64,000 nucleotides of DNA, taken from NCBI GenBank assembly GCA_019635415.1, contig JAHBZN010000004.1, positions 62,001-126,000 on the forward strand. The letters run 5' to 3'. Below the pieces are notes generated by a model. That model was not told the origin of the DNA, searched no databases, and saw nothing but the letters and a program-made list of their open reading frames with translations. A program made the translations under genes and the position numbers. Positions 15,743-23,195 of the stretch are shown here, in pieces (the first letter of the stretch is position 1; each line of letters begins with the position of its first letter). The stretch is from Ramlibacter sp. Its GTDB lineage: Bacteria > Pseudomonadota > Gammaproteobacteria > Burkholderiales > Burkholderiaceae_C.

Positions 15743-17518
15743 TTAGAGGTCTTCCGATCCCAGCAGCATTTCGGTGATGCCGGCGCCGGCCTTGACCATA
15801 GGGAACACGTTCTCGGTGGGGTCGGTGCGAAAATCCATGAACACCGTGCGGTCCTTGAGCTTGCGGGCCTCGCGCAGTGCAGGCTCCACGTCCTGCGGCC
15901 GCTCGATCAGCATGCCGACGTGGCCATAGGCCTCGGCCAGCTTCACGAAGTTGGGCAGCGCGTCCATGTAGCTGTGGCTGTAGCGGCCCTCATAGTCGAG
16001 TTCCTGCCACTGGCGCACCATGCCCAGATAGCGGTTGTTCAGCGACACCACCTTGATCGGGGTGTTGTACTGCAGGCAGGTGGACAGCTCCTGGATGCAC
16101 ATCTGCACGGAGCCTTCGCCGGTGATGCAGAAGACCTCGCTGTCGGGCTTGGCCAGCTTGATGCCCATGGCATAGGGGATGCCCACACCCATGGTGCCCA
16201 GGCCGCCGGAGTTGATCCAGCGGCGCGGCTCGTCGAAGCGGTAGTACTGGGCCGCCCACATCTGGTGCTGCCCCACGTCGGAGGTGATGTACGTATCAGC
16301 TTCGCGGGTCATGTTCCACAGCGTCTCGACGACGTACTGGGGTTTGATGACTTCCTTGTTGTTGCGGTCGTACTTGAGGCAGTCGCGCTTGCGCCAGCCA
16401 TCAATGGTCTCCCACCAGCCGCCCAGCGCACCGGCGTCGGGCTTGACGTCACTCTCGCGCACCATGGCGATGAGTTCGGCCAGGACTTCCTTGACGTCGC
16501 CCACGATCGGGATGTCCACCTTGACGCGCTTGGAGATGCTCGACGGGTCGATGTCGATGTGGATGATCTTGCGTTCGTTCTGCGCGAAGTGCTTGGGGTT
16601 GCCGATCACGCGGTCGTCGAAGCGCGCGCCCACGGCCAGCAGCACGTCGCAGTTCTGCATGGCGTTGTTGGCCTCGATGGTGCCGTGCATGCCGAGCATG
16701 CCCAGGAACTTGCGGTCGCTCGCCGGATAGGCGCCCAGGCCCATCAGCGTGTTGGTGACCGGGTAGCCCAGCATGTCGACCAGGGTGCGCAGTTCCTGGG
16801 TTGCGTTGCCCAGAAGCACGCCCCCACCCGTGTAGATGTACGGGCGCTTGGCATTCAGCAAAAGCTGAAGGGCCTTGCGGATCTGGCCGCCATGGCCCTT
16901 GCGCACCGGGTTGTAGGAGCGCATTTCCACCGACTCCGGGTAGCCGGTGTAGGTGGTCTTGTTGAACGAGACGTCCTTGGGAATGTCCACCACCACTGGG
17001 CCGGGCCGGCCGCTGCGGGCAATGTGGAACGCCTTCTTCATGACCTCGGCCATGTGGCGCACGTCCTTGACCAGGAAGTTGTGCTTGACGATGGGCCGGG
17101 TGATGCCGACCGTGTCGCACTCCTGGAAGGCATCCAGCCCGATCGCGTGGGTCGGCACCTGCCCGGTGATGATCACCATCGGAATGCTGTCCATGTAGGC
17201 GGTGGCGATGCCCGTGATGGCATTGGTCACACCCGGGCCCGAGGTGACCAGCGCCACGCCGACGTCGCCCGTGGCCCGGGCGTAGCCGTCGGCCGCGTGC
17301 ACGGCGGCCTGCTCATGGCGCACCAGGACGTGCTGGATGGTGTCCTGCTTGTAGAACGCGTCGTAAATGTGCAGGACCGCGCCACCGGGATAGCCCCAGA
17401 TGTACTTGACGCCCTCGGCCTGCAGGGCCTTGACGAGGATTTCGGAACCGCGCAGTTCCTGCGAATGGGATGAAGCGGATGCCGCTGCCGCCGAGATTTC
17501 GGCCTTTGAGATTTCCAT
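15743..17518 (-). CDS. ilvB: Acetolactate synthase large (catalytic) subunit
   Basis: A thiamine-diphosphate enzyme that condenses pyruvate with pyruvate or 2-oxobutyrate, the first common step of valine and isoleucine synthesis. The N-terminal PYR domain carries the catalytic Glu in HEQAAVHAADGYARA; the central domain binds FAD; the C-terminal PP domain has GEGSVQMCIQELSTC and NNRYLGMVRQWQ. The 591-residue product fits the family. The ATG at 17518 is preferred to a TTG six bases upstream because AAAGG lies at suitable spacing. It heads ilvB-ilvN-ilvC, with a possible Val/Leu leader peptide upstream. Confidence 0.96.
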   Translation of the reverse strand: MEISKAEISAAAASASSHSQELRGSEILVKALQAEGVKYIWGYPGGAVLHIYDAFYKQDTIQHVLVRHEQAAVHAADGYARATGDVGVALVTSGPGVTNAITGIATAYMDSIPMVIITGQVPTHAIGLDAFQECDTVGITRPIVKHNFLVKDVRHMAEVMKKAFHIARSGRPGPVVVDIPKDVSFNKTTYTGYPESVEMRSYNPVRKGHGGQIRKALQLLLNAKRPYIYTGGGVLLGNATQELRTLVDMLGYPVTNTLMGLGAYPASDRKFLGMLGMHGTIEANNAMQNCDVLLAVGARFDDRVIGNPKHFAQNERKIIHIDIDPSSISKRVKVDIPIVGDVKEVLAELIAMVRESDVKPDAGALGGWWETIDGWRKRDCLKYDRNNKEVIKPQYVVETLWNMTREADTYITSDVGQHQMWAAQYYRFDEPRRWINSGGLGTMGVGIPYAMGIKLAKPDSEVFCITGEGSVQMCIQELSTCLQYNTPIKVVSLNNRYLGMVRQWQELDYEGRYSHSYMDALPNFVKLAEAYGHVGMLIERPQDVEPALREARKLKDRTVFMDFRTDPTENVFPMVKAGAGITEMLLGSEDL

Positions 17519-17601
17519 GATCAACCTTTGCGAATTTCTCTGACGAAAAACCTTGGGTGCCCCTCGCCGTGCTCTTGTGGAGTGGGTCGGGACTTAGAGC
17601 C

Positions 17602-17664
17602 AAAACCATGGGCGGGCTGCTTGCACCGCCGGATCAGGGCTCGTTTGCCTTTTGACTTGCAGCC
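17602..17664 (-). promoter_or_regulatory. Possible ilv attenuator hairpins
   Basis: On the minus strand GGCTGC (17664-17659), right after the leader ORF, can pair with GCAGCC (17620-17615). A second hairpin GGCGG (17630-17626) with CCGCC (17615-17611), extended by TG/CA, would compete for that region and is followed by CATGG then TTTT. The T-run is short, so this is weaker evidence than for the leu attenuator. Confidence 0.4.
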
Positions 17665-17668
17665 GGGA

Positions 17669-17701
17669 TTATCGCACCGCAACAAGCACAACGCCACCCA
17701 T
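17669..17701 (-). CDS. Possible branched-chain leader peptide, MGGVVLVAVR
   Basis: A 10-codon ORF about 150 bases upstream of ilvB on the same strand. Five of its ten residues are Val or Leu (GTT, GTG, CTT, GTT, GTG). That is the composition expected of an ilv attenuation leader. AGG directly abuts the ATG, which is closer than a normal Shine-Dalgarno. Short length means chance cannot be excluded; the parallel leu leader nearby raises its plausibility. Confidence 0.5.
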   Translation of the reverse strand: MGGVVLVAVR

Positions 17702-17807
17702 CCTGGGGCGCCGATGCCATAATTTGCGGCTTCCGGCGCGTCCAGCCCACGGAAAAGCCCTGGGACCAAGACTAAAGTCCTCTCACTGAACGCCACCCTG
17801 CCGACCT

Positions 17808-18374
17808 TTGGCCACCGAACAAGAACTCTCCGAGCTCCTGAAAAGCGTTGAAAAGCGGGCTTTCAAGCGCGCGCTCTACCACGTGCGGGACGCCGAGGCG
17901 GCGCTGGACATCGTGCAGGACAGCATGCTCAAGCTGGCCGAGCACTATGGCGACAAGCCCGCCGCCGAGCTGCCCATGCTGTTCCAGCGCATCCTGTCGA
18001 ACTGCATGCTGGACTGGTTCAGGCGCCAGAAGACGCGCAATGCGCTGTTTTCGAACATGGGCGACTTCGAAACCGCCTCCGATGACGGGGATTTCGATTT
18101 GCTGGAAACTTATGCTGCGGCCGATGGCTCCCAGAGCGCAGAAAGTTCCGAGCAATCGCTGGGTCGGGCGCAGATATTGCGGGAAATCGAGGCCGAAATC
18201 CAGCAGTTGCCCGGCCGTCAACGGGAAGCCTTCCTGTTGCGTTACTGGGAGGAGATGGACGTGGCAGAAACGGCCGCAGCCATGGGGTGCTCCGAGGGCA
18301 GTGTCAAAACGCACTGTTCCAGGGCTGTCCAGGCCCTCAGCAAGGCTCTGAAGGCAAAGGGAATCCAGACATGA
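17808..18374 (+). CDS. RNA polymerase sigma factor, sigma-70 (ECF-like) family
   Basis: A 188-residue sigma factor with region 2 (residues about 15-85, LDIVQDSMLKLAEHYG and LDWFRRQKTRNALF) and region 4 (about 130-182, LPGRQREAFLLRYWEEMDVAETAAAMGCSEGSVK in two parts). Start is TTG at 17808, which gives the usual N-terminus ATEQELSELLKSVEKRAFKR. The DUF3619 gene overlaps its stop (ATGA) and DUF3106 and RDD genes follow, so the sigma factor probably works with these envelope proteins; DUF3619 may act as its anti-sigma factor (inference). Confidence 0.88.
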   Translation: MATEQELSELLKSVEKRAFKRALYHVRDAEAALDIVQDSMLKLAEHYGDKPAAELPMLFQRILSNCMLDWFRRQKTRNALFSNMGDFETASDDGDFDLLETYAAADGSQSAESSEQSLGRAQILREIEAEIQQLPGRQREAFLLRYWEEMDVAETAAAMGCSEGSVKTHCSRAVQALSKALKAKGIQT

Positions 18375-18808
18375 CCAATTCGCTCCAACACCAGGCACAG
18401 TTGCAGCAGGACCGCTTGGGCCTGCGGTTGGCGGCGCATCTGTCCGATGGCGCCGACGATCTGCCCTACGAGATCGCCGAGCGCCTGCGCGCCTCACGCA
18501 TGCAGGCGCTGGCGCGCCGCAAGGTGCTCAAGGTCCGGCCCGCGCGTTCGGTGTCGATGTCCGGCGGGGCCGCAACCCTCACATTTGACGGTGATGGCCC
18601 GGGCTGGTGGGGCCGCCTGGCCGCCACCCTGCCCCTGGTCATGCTGGCGGCCGGCCTGGTCGCGATCAACGTCATCCAGAATGAAAGCCGCGCGCAGGAG
18701 GTGGCCGAAGTCGACGCAGCCCTGCTGATCGACGACCTCCCTCCGGCGGCCTACGCTGACCCCGGCTTCATGCAGTTCCTCAAGAGCGGCGGCGAGCGGG
18801 AGCAGTAG
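18371..18808 (+). CDS. DUF3619-like membrane protein, candidate anti-sigma factor
   Basis: A 145-residue protein with a soluble N-terminal part of about 80 residues, one transmembrane helix (about residues 83-103, WWGRLAATLPLVMLAAGLVA) and a short acidic C-terminal tail. It resembles the DUF3619 family of betaproteobacteria. The ATG overlaps the sigma factor stop codon by 4 bases. A cytoplasmic N-domain plus single TM, co-translated with a sigma factor, is the layout of many anti-sigma factors, but no known anti-sigma motif is recognisable. Confidence 0.72.
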   Translation: MTNSLQHQAQLQQDRLGLRLAAHLSDGADDLPYEIAERLRASRMQALARRKVLKVRPARSVSMSGGAATLTFDGDGPGWWGRLAATLPLVMLAAGLVAINVIQNESRAQEVAEVDAALLIDDLPPAAYADPGFMQFLKSGGEREQ

Positions 18809-18812
18809 ACGC

Positions 18813-19526
18813 ATGCCCGGTCCCGTCGCGATACCCGCCCTATCCGCCTTCCCCCGCCGCCTGACCTTCGCCGTCTCACTTGCCATCGGCCTGCTGGTGG
18901 TCGAGGGTCCGGCTGCTGCGCAGGCCCAGCCTCCGGCTTCCAGCGGCCCCGCCACGGCCGCAGGCGCCAAACCACCCGCTCCCCGGGCCTCGGCACCGCG
19001 CCCGACCAAGGCTTCGTCCGGTTCAGGATGGAAGGAGCTGTCGGCCGCCCAGCAGCGCTCGCTCGAACCGCTGGCAGGGCAATGGGACAGCCTCAGCGAG
19101 GGCCAGAAACGCAAGTGGATCGCGCTCGCGCGCAACTACCCGCGGCTCAAGCCCGAGGAACAGGCCAAACTGCACAGCCGCATGACCGAGTGGGTGGCGT
19201 TGAGTCCGCAGCAGCGGACCCAGGCCCGGCTGAATTTCGCGGACACCAAGCGCCTGTCTGCGGTTGACAAGAAGGCCAAGTGGGAGGCCTACCAGTCCCT
19301 CAGCCCCGAAGAAAAGAAGAAGCTTGCGGCCCGCGCCACCCCCAAGCCCAAGGGCGTGGCAACGGCTGTGAAGCCCGTGCCTCCCCAGAAACTGGCCCGT
19401 GTCGGCAAGGACCGGCCTGGCGCCAAGGGACAGCCTCCGGCCGGTCCGGCCTCCGTGGATCACAATACGCTCTTGCCGCAACAGAAGCCGGCCGATGCGG
19501 CCGTTGCTCCCGTGCCGACCCATTGA
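18813..19526 (+). CDS. DUF3106-domain exported protein
   Basis: A 237-residue protein with a signal peptide (cleavage near AAAQA, residue 37), a Pro/Ala-rich linker, and a helical DUF3106 region (about residues 70-170) built of repeated segments such as LSEGQKRKWIALARNYPRL and LSPQQRTQARLNF. The C-terminus is basic and low-complexity. DUF3106 proteins are periplasmic and uncharacterised. It begins 4 bases after the DUF3619 gene and precedes the RDD gene in the same apparent operon. Confidence 0.82.
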   Translation: MPGPVAIPALSAFPRRLTFAVSLAIGLLVVEGPAAAQAQPPASSGPATAAGAKPPAPRASAPRPTKASSGSGWKELSAAQQRSLEPLAGQWDSLSEGQKRKWIALARNYPRLKPEEQAKLHSRMTEWVALSPQQRTQARLNFADTKRLSAVDKKAKWEAYQSLSPEEKKKLAARATPKPKGVATAVKPVPPQKLARVGKDRPGAKGQPPAGPASVDHNTLLPQQKPADAAVAPVPTH

Positions 19527-19542
19527 GCCCCGCCCACCACCG

Positions 19543-20094
19543 ATGACCGATCTGACCGACGGGCCCGCACCGGCGCCCGGACCTGCCGCTCCCGACACCG
19601 CCCCCCGACTCATCGCCCCTCCATTGCAGCGCCGCATGGCCTGCTGGGTCTACGAAGGCATGCTGCTGTTTGCCGTGGTCTTCGTGGCGGGCTGGCTCTT
19701 CAGCACCCTGGGCCAGATGCGCAACGCCATGGATGAACGGCGGCACCTGCTGCAAGCCTTTCTGTTCGTGGTGTTTGGCATCTACTTCACCTGGTTCTGG
19801 GCCCACGGCCAGACGCTGGCCATGAAAACCTGGAACATCCGCGTGGTGGACGTCGCCGGCCGGCCCGTCAGCCAGTGGCGTGCCCTCGCACGCTACCTGC
19901 TGTGCTGGCTCTGGTTCCTGCCGCCGCTGGCCGCCATGGCGCCCTTCGGCCTGCCCGGGGGCGAGCTGGCCGTGATCCTGTTCGGCTGGGTGGCCGTGTG
20001 GGCGCTGTTGAGCCGCTTCCATCCTCAGGGCCAGTTCTGGCACGACGCCATCGCAGGCACGCGGCTGGTGACCTCGCCGCCGCTGAGCAAATAA
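19543..20094 (+). CDS. RDD-family membrane protein
   Basis: A 183-residue inner-membrane protein with about four hydrophobic segments (near residues 37-60, 70-90, 120-140 and 143-162) and the RDD signature around RRMACWVYEGMLL and MKTWNIRVVD. Function is unknown; RDD proteins have been linked to transport or ion homeostasis. The ATG at 19543 follows the DUF3106 gene by 16 bases. Confidence 0.85.
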   Translation: MTDLTDGPAPAPGPAAPDTAPRLIAPPLQRRMACWVYEGMLLFAVVFVAGWLFSTLGQMRNAMDERRHLLQAFLFVVFGIYFTWFWAHGQTLAMKTWNIRVVDVAGRPVSQWRALARYLLCWLWFLPPLAAMAPFGLPGGELAVILFGWVAVWALLSRFHPQGQFWHDAIAGTRLVTSPPLSK

Positions 20095-20101
20095 GTCCGT
20101 C

Positions 20102-20509
20102 ATGTCGCTGCGCGACAATCCGCTCATGACCGAAGTCAACCCCCAGAAGGCCCGCACCGGCCTCAACCGCGTCTGGCACGCCACCGGCTATTCACTCGAG
20201 GGCCTGCGCGCAGGCTGGGGCGAAACCGCGTTTCGCCAGGAAGCCATTGCGGCCATCTTCCTGCTCCCCCTGTCGCTGTGGGTGGGGCGCAGCTGGGTCG
20301 AGGTCGCGCTGCTGGCCGGCTCGGTGCTGATCCTGATGATCGTCGAACTGCTGAACACGGGCATCGAGACCGCCATCGACCGCATCGGCCCTGAATGGCA
20401 CGACCTGTCCAAGCGGGCCAAGGACATGGGCAGCGCGGCCGTCCTCCTGAGCCTGCTGCTGTGCGCCGGCATCTGGGGAGCGGCGCTCTGGCAGCGTTTC
20501 TCGGCATGA
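20102..20509 (+). CDS. dgkA: Diacylglycerol kinase
   Basis: A small integral inner-membrane kinase that phosphorylates diacylglycerol to phosphatidate, recycling lipid left over from envelope sugar and phosphoethanolamine transfer. The conserved block EAIAAI, VELLNTGIETAIDRIG and KDMGSAAV is present, with three transmembrane helices. The start could be ATG at 20102 (135 residues) or 20126 (127 residues, nearer the enteric length); neither has a clear Shine-Dalgarno. Its stop overlaps the ATG of the LOG gene. Confidence 0.93.
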   Translation: MSLRDNPLMTEVNPQKARTGLNRVWHATGYSLEGLRAGWGETAFRQEAIAAIFLLPLSLWVGRSWVEVALLAGSVLILMIVELLNTGIETAIDRIGPEWHDLSKRAKDMGSAAVLLSLLLCAGIWGAALWQRFSA

Positions 20510-21093
20510 AACCAGCGTTCTCGGTCTGCGTCTATTGCGGCTCGCGTCCCGGTGCCGATCCGGCTTTCGCGGGGGTGGCCCGCGAGGTCGGCGACTGGAT
20601 CGGCCGGCGCGGCGGCCAGCTGGTCTATGGGGGCGGCAACAACGGCCTGATGGGCGTGGTAGCCGACGCCGCGCTGGCCGCGGGCGGGCGGGTCGTGGGC
20701 ATCATTCCCAAGGCGCTGGTGGAGCGCGAATGGGCCAAGCGCGACTGCACCGAACTGCACGTGGTCGACAACATGCACGAGCGCAAGCGCCTGATGGCCG
20801 AGCGGGCGGATGCCTTTGTCGCCCTGCCGGGTGGCATCGGCACGTTTGAAGAGCTTTTCGAGGTCTGGACGTGGCGCCAGCTCGGCTACCACGACAAGCC
20901 GGTGGGCCTGCTCAACAGCGGCGGCTACTACGACTCGCTGCTCGCCTTCCTGCAATCCACCGTGCAACAGGGGTTCATGAGCGACTGGCAGATGACCTTG
21001 CTGAGGGTAGGCACCGACGCGCAGCGGCTGCTGGAAGACGTGGTCCAGGCTGCCGGGCTGGGCTCCGGCCAGCTGCGCGCCGATCAGATCTGA
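20506..21093 (+). CDS. LOG-family protein (TIGR00730 type)
   Basis: A 195-residue Rossmann protein of the lysine-decarboxylase-like LOG family, whose studied members hydrolyse nucleoside 5'-monophosphates such as cytokinin ribotides to base plus ribose phosphate. The signatures GGGNNGLMG (about residues 44-52) and PGGIGTFEE (about 107-115) are intact. It is translationally coupled to dgkA (ATGA overlap). The physiological substrate in this bacterium is unknown. Confidence 0.92.
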   Translation: MKPAFSVCVYCGSRPGADPAFAGVAREVGDWIGRRGGQLVYGGGNNGLMGVVADAALAAGGRVVGIIPKALVEREWAKRDCTELHVVDNMHERKRLMAERADAFVALPGGIGTFEELFEVWTWRQLGYHDKPVGLLNSGGYYDSLLAFLQSTVQQGFMSDWQMTLLRVGTDAQRLLEDVVQAAGLGSGQLRADQI

Positions 21094-21114
21094 GCCCGCC
21101 GGCCGGCGGGCTTC
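21093..21114. terminator. Hairpin between convergent LOG gene and glnB
   Basis: AGCCCGCC (21093-21100) pairs with GGCGGGCT (21105-21112), loop GGCC; the stem begins in the LOG stop codon. Only TTC follows, so it is a weak terminator for either strand. Confidence 0.5.
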
Positions 21115-21124
21115 GGCTCAACCC

Positions 21125-21463
21125 TCAGACCGCGGATTCGTCGGTTTCGCCGGTGCGGATGCGCACCACACGCTGCACATCGGTGACGAAAATCTTGCCA
21201 TCGCCGATCTTGCCGGTGCGAGCCGCCTTGACGATGGCGTCGACGCAGCGCTCCACGTCATCGTCCTTGACCACCACCTCCACCTTGACCTTGGGCAGGA
21301 AATCGACCACGTACTCGGCGCCGCGGTACAGCTCGGTGTGGCCTTTCTGGCGGCCGAAGCCCTTGACTTCGGTGACCGTCAAACCGGTCACGCCGCACTC
21401 GGCGAGGGATTCGCGCACTTCTTCGAGCTTGAAGGGTTTGAGGATGGCGGTGATCTGCTTCAT
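21125..21463 (-). CDS. glnB: Nitrogen regulatory protein P-II
   Basis: A 112-residue trimeric signal protein that senses 2-oxoglutarate and ATP/ADP and reports nitrogen status to glutamine synthetase adenylylation and NtrB. The T-loop carries Tyr51 in GHTELYRGAEY, the uridylylation site; RTGKIGDGKIFV forms the C-terminal nucleotide-binding signature. The ATG at 21463 matches the family N-terminus MKQITAIL. It lies 63 bases downstream of nadE on the same strand, a link between a glutamine-using enzyme and nitrogen sensing. GlnK cannot be fully excluded, but the absence of amtB favours GlnB. Confidence 0.93.
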   Translation of the reverse strand: MKQITAILKPFKLEEVRESLAECGVTGLTVTEVKGFGRQKGHTELYRGAEYVVDFLPKVKVEVVVKDDDVERCVDAIVKAARTGKIGDGKIFVTDVQRVVRIRTGETDESAV

Positions 21464-21526
21464 GAATGGTGTCCCCATGGTGGTGGGCGGGGCCGGCGGC
21501 TGCACCGCTACGCCCTGCCCTGTTCG

Positions 21527-23188
21527 TTAAAGGTACTTGCTGGTAATAGGATAGCGCCAATCCTTGCCGAAGCTGCGGTGGCTGACCCTAATCCCCACGG
21601 GCGCCTGCCGCCGCTTGTATTCGTTGATCTTGATCAGCCGCGTGACCCGGGCCACATCGGCTGGCGGGTAGCCCGCAGCGATGATCTCGGCCGCCGACTG
21701 GTCGTTCTCCATGTAGCGCTCCAGGATCGCGTCCAGCACCTCGTAGGGCGGCAGGCTGTCCTGGTCCTTCTGGTCGGGCCGCAGCTCGGCGCTCGGCGGC
21801 CGGGTGATGATGCGCTCGGGGATGGGATTGACGCCCGTGCCAAACGGGTCGTGCGCGTTGCGCCAGCGCGCCAGGCGGAACACGGAGGTCTTCAGCAGGT
21901 CCTTGATCACCGCAAAACCCCCGGCCATGTCGCCGTACAGCGTGCAGTAGCCGGTGGCCATCTCGCTCTTGTTGCCGGTGGTCAGCACGATGCTGCCAAA
22001 CTTGTTAGACAGGGCCATCAGCAGCGTGCCGCGGATGCGGGCCTGGATGTTCTCCTCGGTGGCGTCTTCGGGCAGGCCCTTGAACTCGGCTGCCAGCGAG
22101 GCCTTGAACGCCTCGAATTGGGGCACGATGGAAATCTCGTCGTAGCGCACGCCCTGGCGAGCCGCCATGTCACGGGCATCGATCCACGAGATGTCGGCGG
22201 TGTAGGGCGACGGCATCATGACCGCGCGGACGCGCCCTGCGCCCAGGGCATCGACCGCGATGGCCAGCACCAGGGCCGAGTCGATGCCGCCCGACAGCCC
22301 CAGCAGCACGCCGGGAAAGCCGTTCTTGCCGATGTAGTCCCGCACGCCCAGAACCAGCGCGCTCCACAGATCGGCATCAGGCGTGAGTTCCGGGGCCGTA
22401 TCTGCTACGACTTTGATAGCGCCCTGTGACCGCTCCACAAGGGCTGGGAACAGATTTTCTTCAAAACTCGGTGCACGGCCGGCCACCTGCCCGCTCGCGT
22501 CGATGACGAACGAGCGGCCTTCAAAAACGACCTCGTCCTGGCCTCCCACCAGGTGGGCATAGACCAGCGGCAAGCCACAGGCACGCACCCGTTCGCGCAT
22601 GGTGAGCTCGCGCTCGCCGCCCTTGCCGGCGTGAAAGGGCGAGGCGTTGATGACCGCCAGCAACTCGGCTCCGGCCTCGCGCGCCAGCCGGGCCGGCTCC
22701 TCGAACCAGGCGTCCTCGCAGATCAGCAGGCCGATGCGCACGCCCTGCACCTCGAACACGCAGGTGCCCTGCCCCGGCGTGAAGTAGCGGCGCTCGTCGA
22801 ACACCTGGTAGTTGGGCAGCTCGCGCTTGGCATAAGTGGCCACCACCTCGCCGGCGCGCAACACGCTGGCCGCGTTGTGGCGCTGCTGCACGGCCACGCT
22901 GCGTGTGCGCTGGTCGCCGCCCGTGGGGTGGCCCACCACCACCGTCATGTCCTTTAACCCGGCGAGCTCGCGGGCCACCGTTTTCACGGCATCATCACAA
23001 GCGGCAATGAAGGCTGGCCGCAGAAACAGGTCCTCGGCCGCGTAACCGCAGATGGACAGCTCGGGCGTGAGCAGCAGCCGGGCACCATCCGCGTGGGCCG
23101 CGCGGGCCGCTTCGATGATTTTGGCGGCGTTGCCCGGCATGTCGCCCACGACGAAATTGAGCTGGGCGACGCAGAGTTTGAGAGTCAT
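21527..23188 (-). CDS. nadE: Glutamine-dependent NAD+ synthetase
   Basis: Amidates nicotinate adenine dinucleotide to NAD+ using glutamine. The 553-residue product has an N-terminal nitrilase-type glutaminase (about residues 1-245, with the Glu in LTPELSICGY, Lys in YAKRELPNYQVF and the catalytic Cys in LLICEDAW) and a C-terminal NAD synthetase domain with P-loop LSGGIDSAL. Residues about 248-262 in the linker between the domains are encoded by repeat copy C, read antisense to the repeat. The Shine-Dalgarno is weak. It is divergent from the FemAB-like gene 7 bases away. Confidence 0.95.
   Translation of the reverse strand: MTLKLCVAQLNFVVGDMPGNAAKIIEAARAAHADGARLLLTPELSICGYAAEDLFLRPAFIAACDDAVKTVARELAGLKDMTVVVGHPTGGDQRTRSVAVQQRHNAASVLRAGEVVATYAKRELPNYQVFDERRYFTPGQGTCVFEVQGVRIGLLICEDAWFEEPARLAREAGAELLAVINASPFHAGKGGERELTMRERVRACGLPLVYAHLVGGQDEVVFEGRSFVIDASGQVAGRAPSFEENLFPALVERSQGAIKVVADTAPELTPDADLWSALVLGVRDYIGKNGFPGVLLGLSGGIDSALVLAIAVDALGAGRVRAVMMPSPYTADISWIDARDMAARQGVRYDEISIVPQFEAFKASLAAEFKGLPEDATEENIQARIRGTLLMALSNKFGSIVLTTGNKSEMATGYCTLYGDMAGGFAVIKDLLKTSVFRLARWRNAHDPFGTGVNPIPERIITRPPSAELRPDQKDQDSLPPYEVLDAILERYMENDQSAAEIIAAGYPPADVARVTRLIKINEYKRRQAPVGIRVSHRSFGKDWRYPITSKYL
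22404..22445 (+). repeat. Dispersed repeat copy C (inside nadE)
   Basis: GCTAC-N7-ATAGC at 22404-22420, 20 bases, then GGGCT at 22441-22445. It falls in the interdomain linker of NadE and keeps the reading frame open. Confidence 0.72.
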
Positions 23189-23195
23189 ACCAAGA

